NCBI GenBank assembly: GCA_029261835.1
Contig: JAJDAO010000098.1
Span: 1-49,040 of the forward strand
Length of the DNA: 49,040 nt
DNA from: Deltaproteobacteria bacterium
GTDB lineage: Bacteria > Myxococcota_A > UBA9160 > UBA4427
Reading direction: 5' to 3'
Below the pieces are notes generated by a model. It was not told the origin of the DNA and ran no database searches. It saw only the letters and a program-made list of their open reading frames with translations. This document shows positions 7,451-15,495 of this stretch, in pieces. Within the stretch, counting starts at the first letter, position 1. Every line of letters begins with the position of its first letter. A program made the position numbers and the translations under genes.

Positions 7451-9181
7451 CTAGAACTCCGTCGTGATGCGTGCGACTTCCTCGAGAGCGATTTGGCCCT
7501 CGAGTGCACGCTGCTGTGCGGCCTCTCGAAAGGTCTGCAGGCCGCCCTCGCGAGCTGCCTTCTCGATATCGTCCGCATGGGCGCCACGTGAGATGAGCTG
7601 CGCTACCGGCGGCGTCACCTCGAGTACCTCGAAGAGTGCTTCGCGGCCCCGGAAGCCACTGTTCCCGCAACGCTCACAGCCGACGCCGCGAGCGAACTGC
7701 CCCTCGATATCCTCCGAAAAGCCGATCGCTGCCAGCTCTTCGGGTGTCGGCTCATACGGCTCCCGGCACTGAGTGCATGTCAGACGGATCAATCGCTGGG
7801 CGGCGATGACTGCCAGGCAGCTCGAGATGAGATAGGCATCCACACCCATGTCGAGGATTCGGCCGACCGTGCCAACAGCATCGTTGGTGTGAAGCGTCGA
7901 GAAGACCAGGTGGCCGGTGAGGGCTGCGCGAATCGCCAGCGATGCCGTCTCGGGATCGCGCATTTCGCCGACGAGTACGACGTCCGGATCGTGACGCAAG
8001 ACTGCCCGAAGGCTCGCGGCGAATGTCAATCCCGCCTTCTCGTTGACTTGACATTGTGTCACGATCGGAAGCTCGTATTCCACTGGGTCTTCGATCGTGA
8101 TGACCTTCCGCCGAGCGACGTTCACTGTTCTCAGCAGCGTGTACAGGGTCGTCGACTTGCCGGAGCCAGTGGGCCCAACCGCGAGAATCAGACCGTTGGG
8201 CCGGTTGCCAGCTCGGCGCAGGATCTCCTGGCCTCGGGCATCCAGACCCAGGGCCTCCAGCCTGAAGACCTGGCGGTCCTTGTCCAGGATCCGAATGACG
8301 ACGCTCTCCCCTGTAACGGATGGGAAGGTCGAGACTCTCAGATCGACGACACCCGTGTCGCACGAGAAGCGGATCTTCCCATCCTGCGGGACCCGTGACT
8401 CCGAAATGTCGAGACCGGCCATCACCTTGATCCGAGCGACGATGGAAGCGTGAAGAACCCGCTTCAGAACCGCCCCCTGGGCCAACTCGCCGTCGATCCT
8501 CAGGCGCACGCGGCTCGCGCGCTCTTCCGGCTGCAGGTGCAGGTCGGTGGCGTCGCGTCGCAACGCGATCGAGATGAGTTCGTCCACAAGGGCGATCAGC
8601 CCACCCTTTGCATCGGATGAATCGTCGTCACCGACCTCCGCGAGCGCCCGGGCGATGATGCGGTCGAGGATGCCCGCACCTACCACATCGCCGTCGTAAC
8701 CGCGGTCGATGGCACGCTGGATCTGCCGATGCCCTGCAGAGACGACCTGAACGAAGAGATCCGTGCCGCGTTGCAGCTCGTCTATCGCGACGATATCCGT
8801 CGGATTCGACATCGCTACGATCAGGCTTCCTGCCTCGACTCGCAGAGGAACCGCACAGAGTCGGCGAGCCAATGTCTCCGGAACAAGCTCCAGTGCATCG
8901 GGATGAATATCGACGTTGTCGAGATCGACGTGGTCGACGCCCGATTGGTGGGCCAGAGCGCGGCTCACTTCAGACTCCGAAGCCAGCCCGAGCTCCGTGA
9001 GAATCACCCCGAGTCGGCCGCCGCTCTTCTTCTGTTCCGTGAGGGCGAGAGAGAGCTGCTTTTCGTCGATCAGGCCGGCAGCGACGAGGATTTCTCCAAC
9101 TCGCTTTACGGGCGGACGTTCTCTTTGCTGAGGTTTCGCCAAGGACCGACCTCGATTCTGCCGAGTGCCGCTCCATTGCAC
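7451..9181 (-). CDS. mshE: MshE/GspE-type assembly ATPase with c-di-GMP-binding N-domain
   Basis: A 576-residue hexameric traffic ATPase that powers pilus or pseudopilus extension. Residues 26-79 hold two 24-residue motifs (RVGEILVAAGLIDEKQLSLA..Q and RLGVILTELGLASESEVSRA..Q) separated by exactly five residues, the signature of the c-di-GMP-binding MshEN domain. The ATPase core has Walker A GPTGSGKST, an Asp box around TIEDPVEYELP, Walker B VVLVGEMRDPETA, a His box (GHLVFSTLHTNDA), and a zinc-binding pair CTQC ... CERCG. The full set of catalytic motifs argues for an active enzyme. It is the first gene of the operon. The start at 9181 is the only ATG close upstream of the domain, but its ribosome binding site is weak, so the first ~20 residues are uncertain. 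Confidence 0.95.
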   Translation of the reverse strand: MQWSGTRQNRGRSLAKPQQRERPPVKRVGEILVAAGLIDEKQLSLALTEQKKSGGRLGVILTELGLASESEVSRALAHQSGVDHVDLDNVDIHPDALELVPETLARRLCAVPLRVEAGSLIVAMSNPTDIVAIDELQRGTDLFVQVVSAGHRQIQRAIDRGYDGDVVGAGILDRIIARALAEVGDDDSSDAKGGLIALVDELISIALRRDATDLHLQPEERASRVRLRIDGELAQGAVLKRVLHASIVARIKVMAGLDISESRVPQDGKIRFSCDTGVVDLRVSTFPSVTGESVVIRILDKDRQVFRLEALGLDARGQEILRRAGNRPNGLILAVGPTGSGKSTTLYTLLRTVNVARRKVITIEDPVEYELPIVTQCQVNEKAGLTFAASLRAVLRHDPDVVLVGEMRDPETASLAIRAALTGHLVFSTLHTNDAVGTVGRILDMGVDAYLISSCLAVIAAQRLIRLTCTQCREPYEPTPEELAAIGFSEDIEGQFARGVGCERCGNSGFRGREALFEVLEVTPPVAQLISRGAHADDIEKAAREGGLQTFREAAQQRALEGQIALEEVARITTEF

Positions 9182-9270
9182 GCTGGGTAGCGTCCTTCAG
9201 GAGCCGGTTACGAATCGGCCGTGGCGAGGTGCTGCTGTAGGCAAAACGCGCGCAATCACCGCTTGTCGAG

Positions 9271-9292
9271 GTACACGCAGTAATGCGTAAAC
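9271..9292. promoter_or_regulatory. imperfect dyad upstream of the pilus operon
   Basis: Inverted repeat GTACACGCA-GTAA-TGCGTAAAC (seven of nine arm positions pair), about 90 bases before the mshE start. It has the size and symmetry of a dimeric repressor or activator site. No clear sigma-70 or sigma-54 promoter was recognised in 9182-9507. Apart from this dyad and the one at 9321-9346, I see no gene in that 326-base gap. Confidence 0.35.
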
Positions 9293-9320
9293 GGATTCAG
9301 CGATGCGGACATCCGTATAG

Positions 9321-9346
9321 CAACTGACACCGAATCGGGTCAGTTG
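9321..9346. promoter_or_regulatory. 26-base nested palindrome in the mshE/crp gap
   Basis: Outer arms CAACTGAC and GTCAGTTG are perfectly complementary and enclose CCGA-A-TCGG, itself a palindrome, with one unpaired A. It lies ~160 bases beyond the stop of the Crp-type gene and ~140 bases before mshE. No run of T follows on either strand, so an operator is more likely than an intrinsic terminator. Confidence 0.4.
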
Positions 9347-9507
9347 CAAGCGGGGCGACAACCCGATCCCATTGCTCCGGTCATAGTGAGATCAGGTCGG
9401 ATGAACCATGGCGGGTGACGAAACGAAAGCGGCTCGACGCTCCGGCCTTCACCCGGTGCCCAAGTCCCCGAGGTCGCGGTGAAGGTTCCCCGGGTATCAC
9501 CCGACGG

Positions 9508-10176
9508 TCAGGAACGCGAGCTGCCGGCGATCTCGCTCAGGGCGGGTTCGTCGAGCACGCGTACGCGCCCCACCTTGCCCTCGATGATCTGGTCTCGCTC
9601 GAAGTTTCGCAGCACGCGAATGGCGGTCTCCACGGTGGTTCCCGCCGCTTCGGCCAGATCGCGCCGTGTCACGCGGGCTTCGCCGTCGCGGGTGGCTCGC
9701 ATCAGTGCCTGGGCGAGCCGCGTCGGCGCCGGATCATGCGCGAAGGAGCGAACGCGCTCCCGGGCATCATGGAGCCGGTGGGAGACCACGCGCAGCACCT
9801 CGACCGTGAGCCACGGCTCCTCTGCGAGCATCTTCAGGAAAGCGTTCCGCTTGAGGCACCAGGCGACGCCCTCGCTCACGCCTTCTGCGCTGGCGGGGTA
9901 GTTGCCCTCTTCGAGCGCCGAGACGGCGCCGAAGATCTCGCCCGGTCCCAGCACCTCGAGAGTAGTGACATGCCCGTCGGCAGATCCCTTGTACTGCCGC
10001 ACGGCCCCACGGCGGATGGCCCAGAGATACTCGGCGGGCTGGCCCTCGAAGAAGAGCACGCGGCCTCGTGCGAAAGGCTTCTCGATCACTTGCGAGGCGA
10101 TGCGAGCAAGCTGGCTGGCCGACAGTGCACGAAAGAACTCGGCCTCGGTGAGGTCGACTCCGTCACCGCTGCGCAC
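9508..10176 (-). CDS. Crp/Fnr-family transcription regulator
   Basis: A 222-residue protein with an N-terminal cyclic-nucleotide-binding-type beta roll (RGRVLFFEGQPAEYLWAIRRG ... GPGEIFGAVSALEEGNYPAS), a long dimerisation helix, and a C-terminal winged helix (VTRRDLAEAAGTTVETAIRV). The recognition helix has the Glu..Arg arrangement (TTVETAIRVLRNFE) typical of Crp/Fnr proteins that read TGA half sites. The N-terminal Cys cluster of Fnr is absent, so it is not an Fe-S oxygen sensor; Dnr/Nnr-type heme or NO sensing, or another ligand, fits better. It is divergently transcribed from a hemerythrin-domain gene, and a Crp-like palindrome sits between them, 19-34 bases upstream of its own start, suggesting autoregulation. 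Confidence 0.9.
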   Translation of the reverse strand: MRSGDGVDLTEAEFFRALSASQLARIASQVIEKPFARGRVLFFEGQPAEYLWAIRRGAVRQYKGSADGHVTTLEVLGPGEIFGAVSALEEGNYPASAEGVSEGVAWCLKRNAFLKMLAEEPWLTVEVLRVVSHRLHDARERVRSFAHDPAPTRLAQALMRATRDGEARVTRRDLAEAAGTTVETAIRVLRNFERDQIIEGKVGRVRVLDEPALSEIAGSSRS

Positions 10177-10194
10177 GAATGCACTCCCTCATCA

Positions 10195-10210
10195 TATGAC
10201 CCGGATCATA
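10195..10210. promoter_or_regulatory. Crp/Fnr-type operator between regulator and hemerythrin genes
   Basis: TATGA-CCCGGA-TCATA is a perfect 5+5 inverted repeat with the six-base spacer of the classical Crp site (TGTGA-N6-TCACA). It lies close to the start of the regulator gene, where binding would block or control it, and 48-63 bases before the hemerythrin start. The match is seen directly; the regulator bound is inferred. Confidence 0.65.
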
Positions 10211-10257
10211 CCTGAGTTGGCGAGGCTGAAACATCCTCCGCGCTCAGGGGGAAGGTT

Positions 10258-10680
10258 GTGTCGACGGCGACCGACGGGACAGGTTCGCGGCAAAGCGTGA
10301 TCGTGGAGCACAAACGGCTCCGCAGCCTCCTCGGTGAGACGCGCGACGCACTTGCTCGCCGCGACGGGAGTTCGGCGGCGCGCGAATGCGTCAACGAACT
10401 GCGCGCTGCGCTGGAGGCGCATCTCGAGCAGGAGGAGAGCCTCTACTACCCGACGATCTGGGCGCTGCGGCCGAGCCTGAAGCGGCCTCTCATGAGTCTG
10501 GTCAGCTCCCATCCCGGCTTCCGCAGCCGTCTCGACGCTCTCGCAGAAGCACTCGAGGTCGAGGATCTCGAGCGGGCGCGTGCACAGTTCGAGGAGCTGG
10601 CGGACAGCTTCGATGAGCACGAACGAGCCGAGGAGGAGATGCTCCGCTCGCTCGACGAGGAGATCTCAGCCGTCTCCTGA
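10258..10680 (+). CDS. hemerythrin HHE cation-binding domain protein
   Basis: A 140-residue all-alpha protein starting at GTG with GGGGGAAGG just upstream. The four-helix hemerythrin pattern carries the metal-ligand candidates His in VEHKRL, His and Glu in AHLEQEESLYYP, His in SSHPGF, and His and Glu in FDEHERAEEEML. Such proteins bind a di-iron centre and act in oxygen or NO sensing, storage or repair of iron-sulfur clusters. It is divergent from a Crp/Fnr-type regulator and shares the palindrome at 10195-10210, so the regulator probably controls it. The next gene encodes a SufR-like Fe-S regulator, which fits an oxidative or nitrosative stress role. Confidence 0.85.
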   Translation: MSTATDGTGSRQSVIVEHKRLRSLLGETRDALARRDGSSAARECVNELRAALEAHLEQEESLYYPTIWALRPSLKRPLMSLVSSHPGFRSRLDALAEALEVEDLERARAQFEELADSFDEHERAEEEMLRSLDEEISAVS

Positions 10681-10687
10681 GCGTGCG

Positions 10688-10709
10688 GGCTCCGGGGCCT
10701 TCCGGAGCC
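10688..10709 (+). terminator. hairpin after the hemerythrin gene
   Basis: GGCTCCGG-ggcctt-CCGGAGCC forms a perfect 8-bp stem starting eight bases past the stop codon. Only a short TTG follows, so as an intrinsic terminator it is weak, but the position is right. The rest of 10710-10924 shows no gene. Confidence 0.5.
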
Positions 10710-10850
10710 TTGCCTCTCGCATGCGGCGGGATTCTTCGGCTCGGCGCTCTGACTGGGGCTGCCGGCTTCTCCCGGGGTGCCGCTAGGGGGCGCCTCAGTA
10801 CGGCGCGCGCTGCCTCCGACCGGCCGAGTTCGAATCGCTGCCGCTTCGGC

Positions 10851-10870
10851 CTTTACAAAGTTTAAGAAAG
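10851..10870 (+). promoter_or_regulatory. AT-rich element upstream of the SufR-like gene
   Basis: CTTTACAAAGTTTAAGAAAG stands out in GC-rich surroundings, 55-74 bases before the SufR-like start. A closely related string, CTTTTACAAAACTTTTGAAAGG, occurs at 19943-19964 between the oxidase and SOD genes. The shared form TTTACAAA..TTT...AAAG could be a regulator site or promoter element; the function is inferred. Confidence 0.35.
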
Positions 10871-10924
10871 ACGCTCTCATCTGACTTCAGCCGTGAAATC
10901 GTTCCAGCAGGAGAGACGAGAAAG

Positions 10925-11641
10925 ATGGCCAAGACCAACGAAGCGAGCGAGCTGCTCGGCGCAGCCGCGGTCGAAACCGGGGAGCCGATCCCGGTCAACA
11001 CTCGGAGAGCACTGCTCGACATACTGAAGCGCAGCGGGGAATGCGAGGTCAGCGAGCTGGCGCAAGAACTCGGAATCTCGGGTGTCGCGGTCCGCCAGCA
11101 TCTGGGAGCCATGGAGCGGGAGGGCCAGATCGCGCATCAACTCGAGCGTCGTCCGGTGGGACGCCCAGTCCGCCTGTATCACCTCACCGCAGCCGCCGAG
11201 CGCCACTTTCCGCAGAACAACGACCGCGTGGCACTCGATCTATTGGCCCGTATGGAGCAGTTGATGGGCCGCGACGCCGTCGAGAAGCTCTTCCACAAGC
11301 GCCTCGAAGATCTGGACCAGCAGTACCGTGAGAAGATCAGGAGTGCGCGCTCATGGAGCCAGAAGCTCAAGATCCTCGCGAAGATCCGTGACGAAGAGGG
11401 CTACCTCTGCAACGTCGAGAGCGACGAGTCGGGCGGTCTACGCGGCGATGTGCGCCTGGTGGAGCACCACTGCCCGGTCGCCGCCATCGCGGAGCAGCAT
11501 CCGCAGATGTGCCAATACGAGCTGGAGCTCTTCAGGCGCGTGCTACGGGAGCCGACGATCCAGCGCACGGCGCACATCCGGAGCGGTGACCACGCCTGCG
11601 CCTATCACGCGCCGAAGGTGAAGTCGCCCAAGCAGGACTAG
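10925..11641 (+). CDS. SufR-like Fe-S-cluster transcriptional regulator
   Basis: A 238-residue regulator. Residues ~27-90 form a winged helix (RRALLDILKRSGECEVSELA, then GISGVAVRQHLGAMEREGQI and the wing RPVGRPVRLYHLT). The C-terminal part ends with a conserved Cys pattern: YLCNVES, VEHHCPVAAIA, PQMCQYELELF and GDHACAYH. This spacing matches SufR, where cysteines hold a 4Fe-4S cluster that reports cluster status to the suf operon. No suf genes are in the window, so the target set is unknown. It starts after AGGAG. An AT-rich element precedes it and recurs near the oxidase and SOD genes. Confidence 0.8.
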   Translation: MAKTNEASELLGAAAVETGEPIPVNTRRALLDILKRSGECEVSELAQELGISGVAVRQHLGAMEREGQIAHQLERRPVGRPVRLYHLTAAAERHFPQNNDRVALDLLARMEQLMGRDAVEKLFHKRLEDLDQQYREKIRSARSWSQKLKILAKIRDEEGYLCNVESDESGGLRGDVRLVEHHCPVAAIAEQHPQMCQYELELFRRVLREPTIQRTAHIRSGDHACAYHAPKVKSPKQD

Positions 11642-11687
11642 CCGGGAATCGCGCCCCGGCCGATCATTCCGACCGCGACCACGCGAG

Positions 11688-12509
11688 CTACACGCCCGCA
11701 TCACGCAGCTTGTAGATCGCCCTCAGCCGTGTACTCGTGAAGACCTGCTTCGTCTGCGGCTCGTACGCCACGACATCCAGATCGACGAATTCGTGACCCT
11801 TCTTCTGGAACAGCTCCACCACGACGGCCTCTACCTGCAGATCGCTGTCGCGCGGGATCGGCTCGAAGTTCTGGGACTCGGTCTGCAGATGAAGCCAGGC
11901 CGTCATCCGAACATTCGCCGCCAGTATCCAGTTCGTGAGCCCCAGAACGAAGGCGGAATTCGCGTAACAGGGGCCCTCGCAGCGCAGTAGCTCGGGCATC
12001 TGCGATTGATCTCGCAGGTAGCTCACCATCGGTGCCTGCGCGCTCCAGCGTGCAGGCATGGATCGGAGCCCACGCTGCCGCAACGCTTCCATGTCATCGC
12101 GAGTGGCGAGACAGCGCTCCTCGCCGTCAGCGAGGCTCACCTCAGCGCGCACGACGGGCGGCGCCGGCTCTCGATCCGGGATCTCCACCTCTGCCGTGGC
12201 GCAATGTGTGCCCTCGGAGTTCACAAGCGTCGCCTGATAGGCGCTGTCGCTGGCTTCGGCAATCTCGACGCGGAAGCGCTCTCGGTCGTAGAGCGGCTTG
12301 CGAACCACAACCCGGGCCCTGCCCCGCTGCAGCCAGTCCATCCCCCAGGCCTCGATGGCCGGATGGATCAGGTAGGCAGAGACCGTGACACCCGGAACGA
12401 GCCCACCGCGAAAGCCGTAGCTGCGCGCAACGTCATCGGAGTGTATGCGGTTCTCGGATTCTGGAACCTGATTGAAGGCCTCACCCTCGCATCGCTGGGG
12501 GATCGTCAT
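11688..12509 (-). CDS. hotdog-fold (MaoC/thioesterase-like) protein
   Basis: A 273-residue protein whose N-terminal half resembles MaoC-type hydratases: IHSDDVARSYGFRGGLVPGV is close to the helix carrying the catalytic Asp/His in that family, but the His is not obvious. The second half (MTAWLHLQTESQNFEPIPRD ... VVELFQKKGHEFVDLDVVAY) fits a second hotdog domain. Double-hotdog proteins of this kind act on acyl-CoA thioesters as hydratases or thioesterases. No acyl-CoA genes flank it. It may be co-transcribed with the diguanylate cyclase 57 bases upstream. The substrate cannot be told. Confidence 0.6.
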   Translation of the reverse strand: MTIPQRCEGEAFNQVPESENRIHSDDVARSYGFRGGLVPGVTVSAYLIHPAIEAWGMDWLQRGRARVVVRKPLYDRERFRVEIAEASDSAYQATLVNSEGTHCATAEVEIPDREPAPPVVRAEVSLADGEERCLATRDDMEALRQRGLRSMPARWSAQAPMVSYLRDQSQMPELLRCEGPCYANSAFVLGLTNWILAANVRMTAWLHLQTESQNFEPIPRDSDLQVEAVVVELFQKKGHEFVDLDVVAYEPQTKQVFTSTRLRAIYKLRDAGV

Positions 12510-12566
12510 GGAAGCACGCTAGCCCGTAGCGATTCGATTCGCACAGGGGAGACATCGGCCGTTCGG

Positions 12567-13487
12567 CTATCCGGACGCTTCCGCCGAGACATCGAGCGTC
12601 AATCGGTTTCTTCCGGCTCTCTTGCCCCGGTACATCAGCTGATCTGCCCGGTCGATCACGCTCGCCTGATCGTCCCCCTGCTTCACGAGCGTACCGCCAA
12701 TCGAGACAGTGACGCTGAGCCGCTCGCCTTCGTGCATCAGATACGATTGCTCGATCAGGAATCGGTAACGCTCGCCACGTTTCTCTAGCAGAGCCGCGTC
12801 GGCGTTTCTCACCACGACGATGAACTCTTCGCCTCCCCAGCGCCCGACCAGATCGAAGGGACCAGCGTCGTTGGTCAAGGTCGCGGCGACGGTCCTGAGA
12901 ACGAGATCGCCTACCTCGTGGCCGTAGCTGTCGTTGAAGTTCTTGAAATTGTCGATATCCATGAAGAGGATGCCGAACTTCCACCCGTGGCTGCCAAATT
13001 CCTCCAGGCGACTCCTGATCTGTGTATTCATGAAGTTCCGGTTCGCGATCTCCGTCAGCGAGTCGAGCATCGCGAGCTTCTCCAGCTCCTTGGCTCTCAT
13101 CTTCTCTGCCTGCTGGGCGCTGATGTCCGTGAACAGTTCTATGCCGCCTGTCACGTTGCCGGTCGCATCCCGCATCGGTGTGATACGAACCTGCACGGGA
13201 AGCCGGTGGCCGGCCTTATGGTGCAGGTAGACTTCGGCCTCACGTGACTCCCCATCGGAAATCGTCTGCGCCAGCGGACACCGCGACTGACACAGGCAGA
13301 GTCCGGTCTCGTCCACATGGTTCAGAACGTTGTCGGAGCAGGACCTCCCGACGACCTCTTCCGCCGTGAAGCCTGTGATTCGCTCGGCACCCTTGTTCCA
13401 GAATGTGATCTGGCGCTTCGTGTCGACGAAGTAGACACCGTCGTACAGCAGATCCATCAGCCTCCGGTAGTCGAAGTCCTCAGACAC
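12567..13487 (-). CDS. PAS-GGEEF diguanylate cyclase
   Basis: A 306-residue cytoplasmic protein beginning at GTG with GAGGAG eight bases upstream. Residues ~1-125 form a PAS domain (DGVYFVDTKRQITFWNKGAE) containing a Cys cluster, GLCLCQSRCPLA, found in a recognisable group of PAS-cyclases and possibly redox- or metal-responsive. A short helical linker leads to a GGDEF domain with the active-site signature RWGGEEF and the substrate-binding DIDNFKNFNDSYGHEVGD. The product would be c-di-GMP. The inhibitory I-site RxxD is not present before the signature (GPFD instead), so product inhibition may be missing. Possible local targets are the MshE ATPase and the PilZ-methyltransferase. Confidence 0.92.
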   Translation of the reverse strand: MSEDFDYRRLMDLLYDGVYFVDTKRQITFWNKGAERITGFTAEEVVGRSCSDNVLNHVDETGLCLCQSRCPLAQTISDGESREAEVYLHHKAGHRLPVQVRITPMRDATGNVTGGIELFTDISAQQAEKMRAKELEKLAMLDSLTEIANRNFMNTQIRSRLEEFGSHGWKFGILFMDIDNFKNFNDSYGHEVGDLVLRTVAATLTNDAGPFDLVGRWGGEEFIVVVRNADAALLEKRGERYRFLIEQSYLMHEGERLSVTVSIGGTLVKQGDDQASVIDRADQLMYRGKRAGRNRLTLDVSAEASG

Positions 13488-13678
13488 GACACGCGCTCCT
13501 CAAGCCGCCCGCCTTCTTCTGTGGCGGGGTGTTGGACGACCGCCACGTCCCGTCGATGCGGGTGGGCCCCCTCTGTTTCGAGCAGTCAGAGCGGAAACTT
13601 GAAGACGAGCCGGAACCACGCCTCAGAGTTGAGCGCGGCGGTGTGACGAGGTGACGCCAGAGCCCCTTCGGGGTCGCT

Positions 13679-14548
13679 TCAGGAGAGAGTCTCGTAGGCG
13701 AGGTCTGCGATCATTGCCGCAAACAGCCCAAGCAAATGCACGAGCGACATCGCGAAGAGGCGGCGTGCACCCGCGGTACTCGGCCGCAATCGCAGCTGAA
13801 TTGCGCGCATCAGAAACGCTGCACCGAGCAAGAGGGCGGGCAGCCCGTAGACCCAGCCCAGCGGCGCCAACATCATCGGCAGAAGCGTCAGTGGAAGCAG
13901 TACACCGATCCAGGCGAGGATCCGGTTGCAGGTGGCCTGCTCACCGATTCGCTCGGGGAGCATCGGAAAGCCCGCTCGGGCGTAGTCGCTGCGACGAAAG
14001 AGAGCAATCGCATAGAAGTGTGGCGGCTGCCACGCAAAGACGATGGCGAAGAGAAGCCAGCCGGCAATACCCACGCGCCCGTCGACCGCCGCATCGGCGA
14101 TCAGCGGCGCGATCGCACCGGAGACGCCCCCGGCGATTACGGCAAAAGGCGTGCGCGGCTTGAGCCAGAGAGTGTAGACAAAGACGTACACCAGAATCGC
14201 ACTGACCGCGATCCAGGCGGCAACCGGACCGGCCTGTTGCCAGAGCAGGACCACACCCGCCAGTGCGAGAGCAAGACCGAACACCAGGGCTCGCCTCGGG
14301 CGCACGAGACCCGCCGGCAGGGGTCTGCGACTCGTTCGCTCCATGCGAGCGTCGAGGTCGCGCTCCAGATAGCTATTGAGTGCATTCGCCGCGCTGGCGC
14401 AGAAGGCGGTTCCGATCAGGGTGGCAATCGTGACGCTGGCTGCCGGCCAGCCACCGGCTGCCAGCAGCAGCGCGGGAAGGCCCGAGAAGAGCACCAGCGG
14501 CAGAATGCGCGGCTTCGTGAGCGCCAAGTAGTTCGCCGTGGAGCTCAT
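13679..14548 (-). CDS. ctaB: protoheme IX farnesyltransferase (heme O synthase)
   Basis: A 289-residue UbiA-family membrane prenyltransferase with about nine membrane helices. The first Asp-rich motif is NSYLERDLDARMERTSRRPLP and the second region is DYARAGFPMLPERIG; IVFAWQPPHFYAIALFRRSD lies between. It transfers farnesyl to heme B, giving heme O, which CtaA then oxidises to heme A for the oxidase encoded upstream. I place the start at 14548, where it makes a TGATG overlap with ctaA. Last gene of the oxidase operon. A short open stretch follows the stop codon in the same frame (see findings). Confidence 0.95.
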   Translation of the reverse strand: MSSTANYLALTKPRILPLVLFSGLPALLLAAGGWPAASVTIATLIGTAFCASAANALNSYLERDLDARMERTSRRPLPAGLVRPRRALVFGLALALAGVVLLWQQAGPVAAWIAVSAILVYVFVYTLWLKPRTPFAVIAGGVSGAIAPLIADAAVDGRVGIAGWLLFAIVFAWQPPHFYAIALFRRSDYARAGFPMLPERIGEQATCNRILAWIGVLLPLTLLPMMLAPLGWVYGLPALLLGAAFLMRAIQLRLRPSTAGARRLFAMSLVHLLGLFAAMIADLAYETLS

Positions 14549-15495
14549 CACGCCTCCATCATGTGCGGAGCCACCGAATGCGTACCACGCACCAGCATCA
14601 TCTCGCGCACGAGCAGTCCGACCGTGAGAACAAGCGCCGCCGCAATCGCGGTGTGCAGAGCCGTCACTGCGAACGGCAGCCGCAGCATAACGTTCGCGAT
14701 CCCCACGACGATCTGCAATAGGGTCAGGCGCAGCCCCACCCCTGCCAGCCACCCGAGACGACCCGTGTGCCGAGCTGCGCCCGCCAACAGGCCGAAGCTC
14801 GCGAGCAAAGCGAAGCCGTTGAGTCGATGCAACACGTGCAGCCCACGGAGCCCTGCCAGCGTGGGCACGATTTCATCTCCGTTGCAGGTCGGAAAGGTCG
14901 TGCACGCAAGACCTGCGTAGTGGCTCGACACCAACCCACCCAGAACGATCTGCAGCACCAGGCAGCCCCCCGAAACCGCCACGAGTGTCGGCACCGCCAT
15001 CGCCAGGCTGACGCGCTCGCGCACACCACTGCGAATCTCGTACAGATCGCGCGAGATCCACAGCAAGCAGAGACAGAAGCAGTTGCCCAACAACAGATGC
15101 CCGCTCACGGTCCACGGTGCGAGACCCAACAACACCGTAAGGCCGCCAAAGGTAACCTGCGCCAGCAGCAACAGCCAGACGAGCAATAGGCGCGGCTTCA
15201 GCACCACGCGCAGCTCGGCTCGCCGCCAGCCCCACCAGGAGAATGCCAACAGCCCCAACGAAACTGCGCCCGCCAGGGCGCGGTGACTCCACTCGAACGC
15301 CACTTTGACGTCAAACTCCGGAACCACCTCACCCTTGCACAGCGGCCAGTCGGGGCAAGCGAGACCTGCATCGTGGGCCCGGACCAGCGCGCCGAGCACG
15401 ATCAGGCAGTAGGTGAGGCCCGCCAGCCCCACGAAGCCAGCCGCGATTCGCGTGGCCAGACCCGACTCGGCGGCGACGCGCGGCGTCGCACTCAT
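14548..15495 (-). CDS. ctaA: heme A synthase
   Basis: A 315-residue CtaA/COX15 protein with eight predicted membrane helices in two four-helix halves. Paired Cys motifs are present in the loops (DAGLACPDWPLCKG and YAGLACTTFPTCNG), and the conserved heme-ligand histidines lie in FEWSHRALAG, TVSGHLLLG, LHVLHRLNG and TALHTAIAA. It oxidises the C8 methyl of heme O to the formyl group of heme A. The ATG at 15495 overlaps the preceding small gene by one base (TGATG); a GTG three bases upstream is less likely. Position between the small Cys-pair gene and ctaB fits a complete heme A pathway within the oxidase operon. Confidence 0.95.
   Translation of the reverse strand: MSATPRVAAESGLATRIAAGFVGLAGLTYCLIVLGALVRAHDAGLACPDWPLCKGEVVPEFDVKVAFEWSHRALAGAVSLGLLAFSWWGWRRAELRVVLKPRLLLVWLLLLAQVTFGGLTVLLGLAPWTVSGHLLLGNCFCLCLLWISRDLYEIRSGVRERVSLAMAVPTLVAVSGGCLVLQIVLGGLVSSHYAGLACTTFPTCNGDEIVPTLAGLRGLHVLHRLNGFALLASFGLLAGAARHTGRLGWLAGVGLRLTLLQIVVGIANVMLRLPFAVTALHTAIAAALVLTVGLLVREMMLVRGTHSVAPHMMEA

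Noticed and set aside
10826..10842. GTTCGAATC, a tRNA T-loop-like string
   Set aside because: The flanking bases do not form a T stem and no acceptor or anticodon arm can be drawn.
13521..13546. 7-bp inverted repeat GTGGCGG/CCGCCAC before the diguanylate cyclase
   Set aside because: Short stem with a 12-base loop and no T tract; expected by chance at this GC content.
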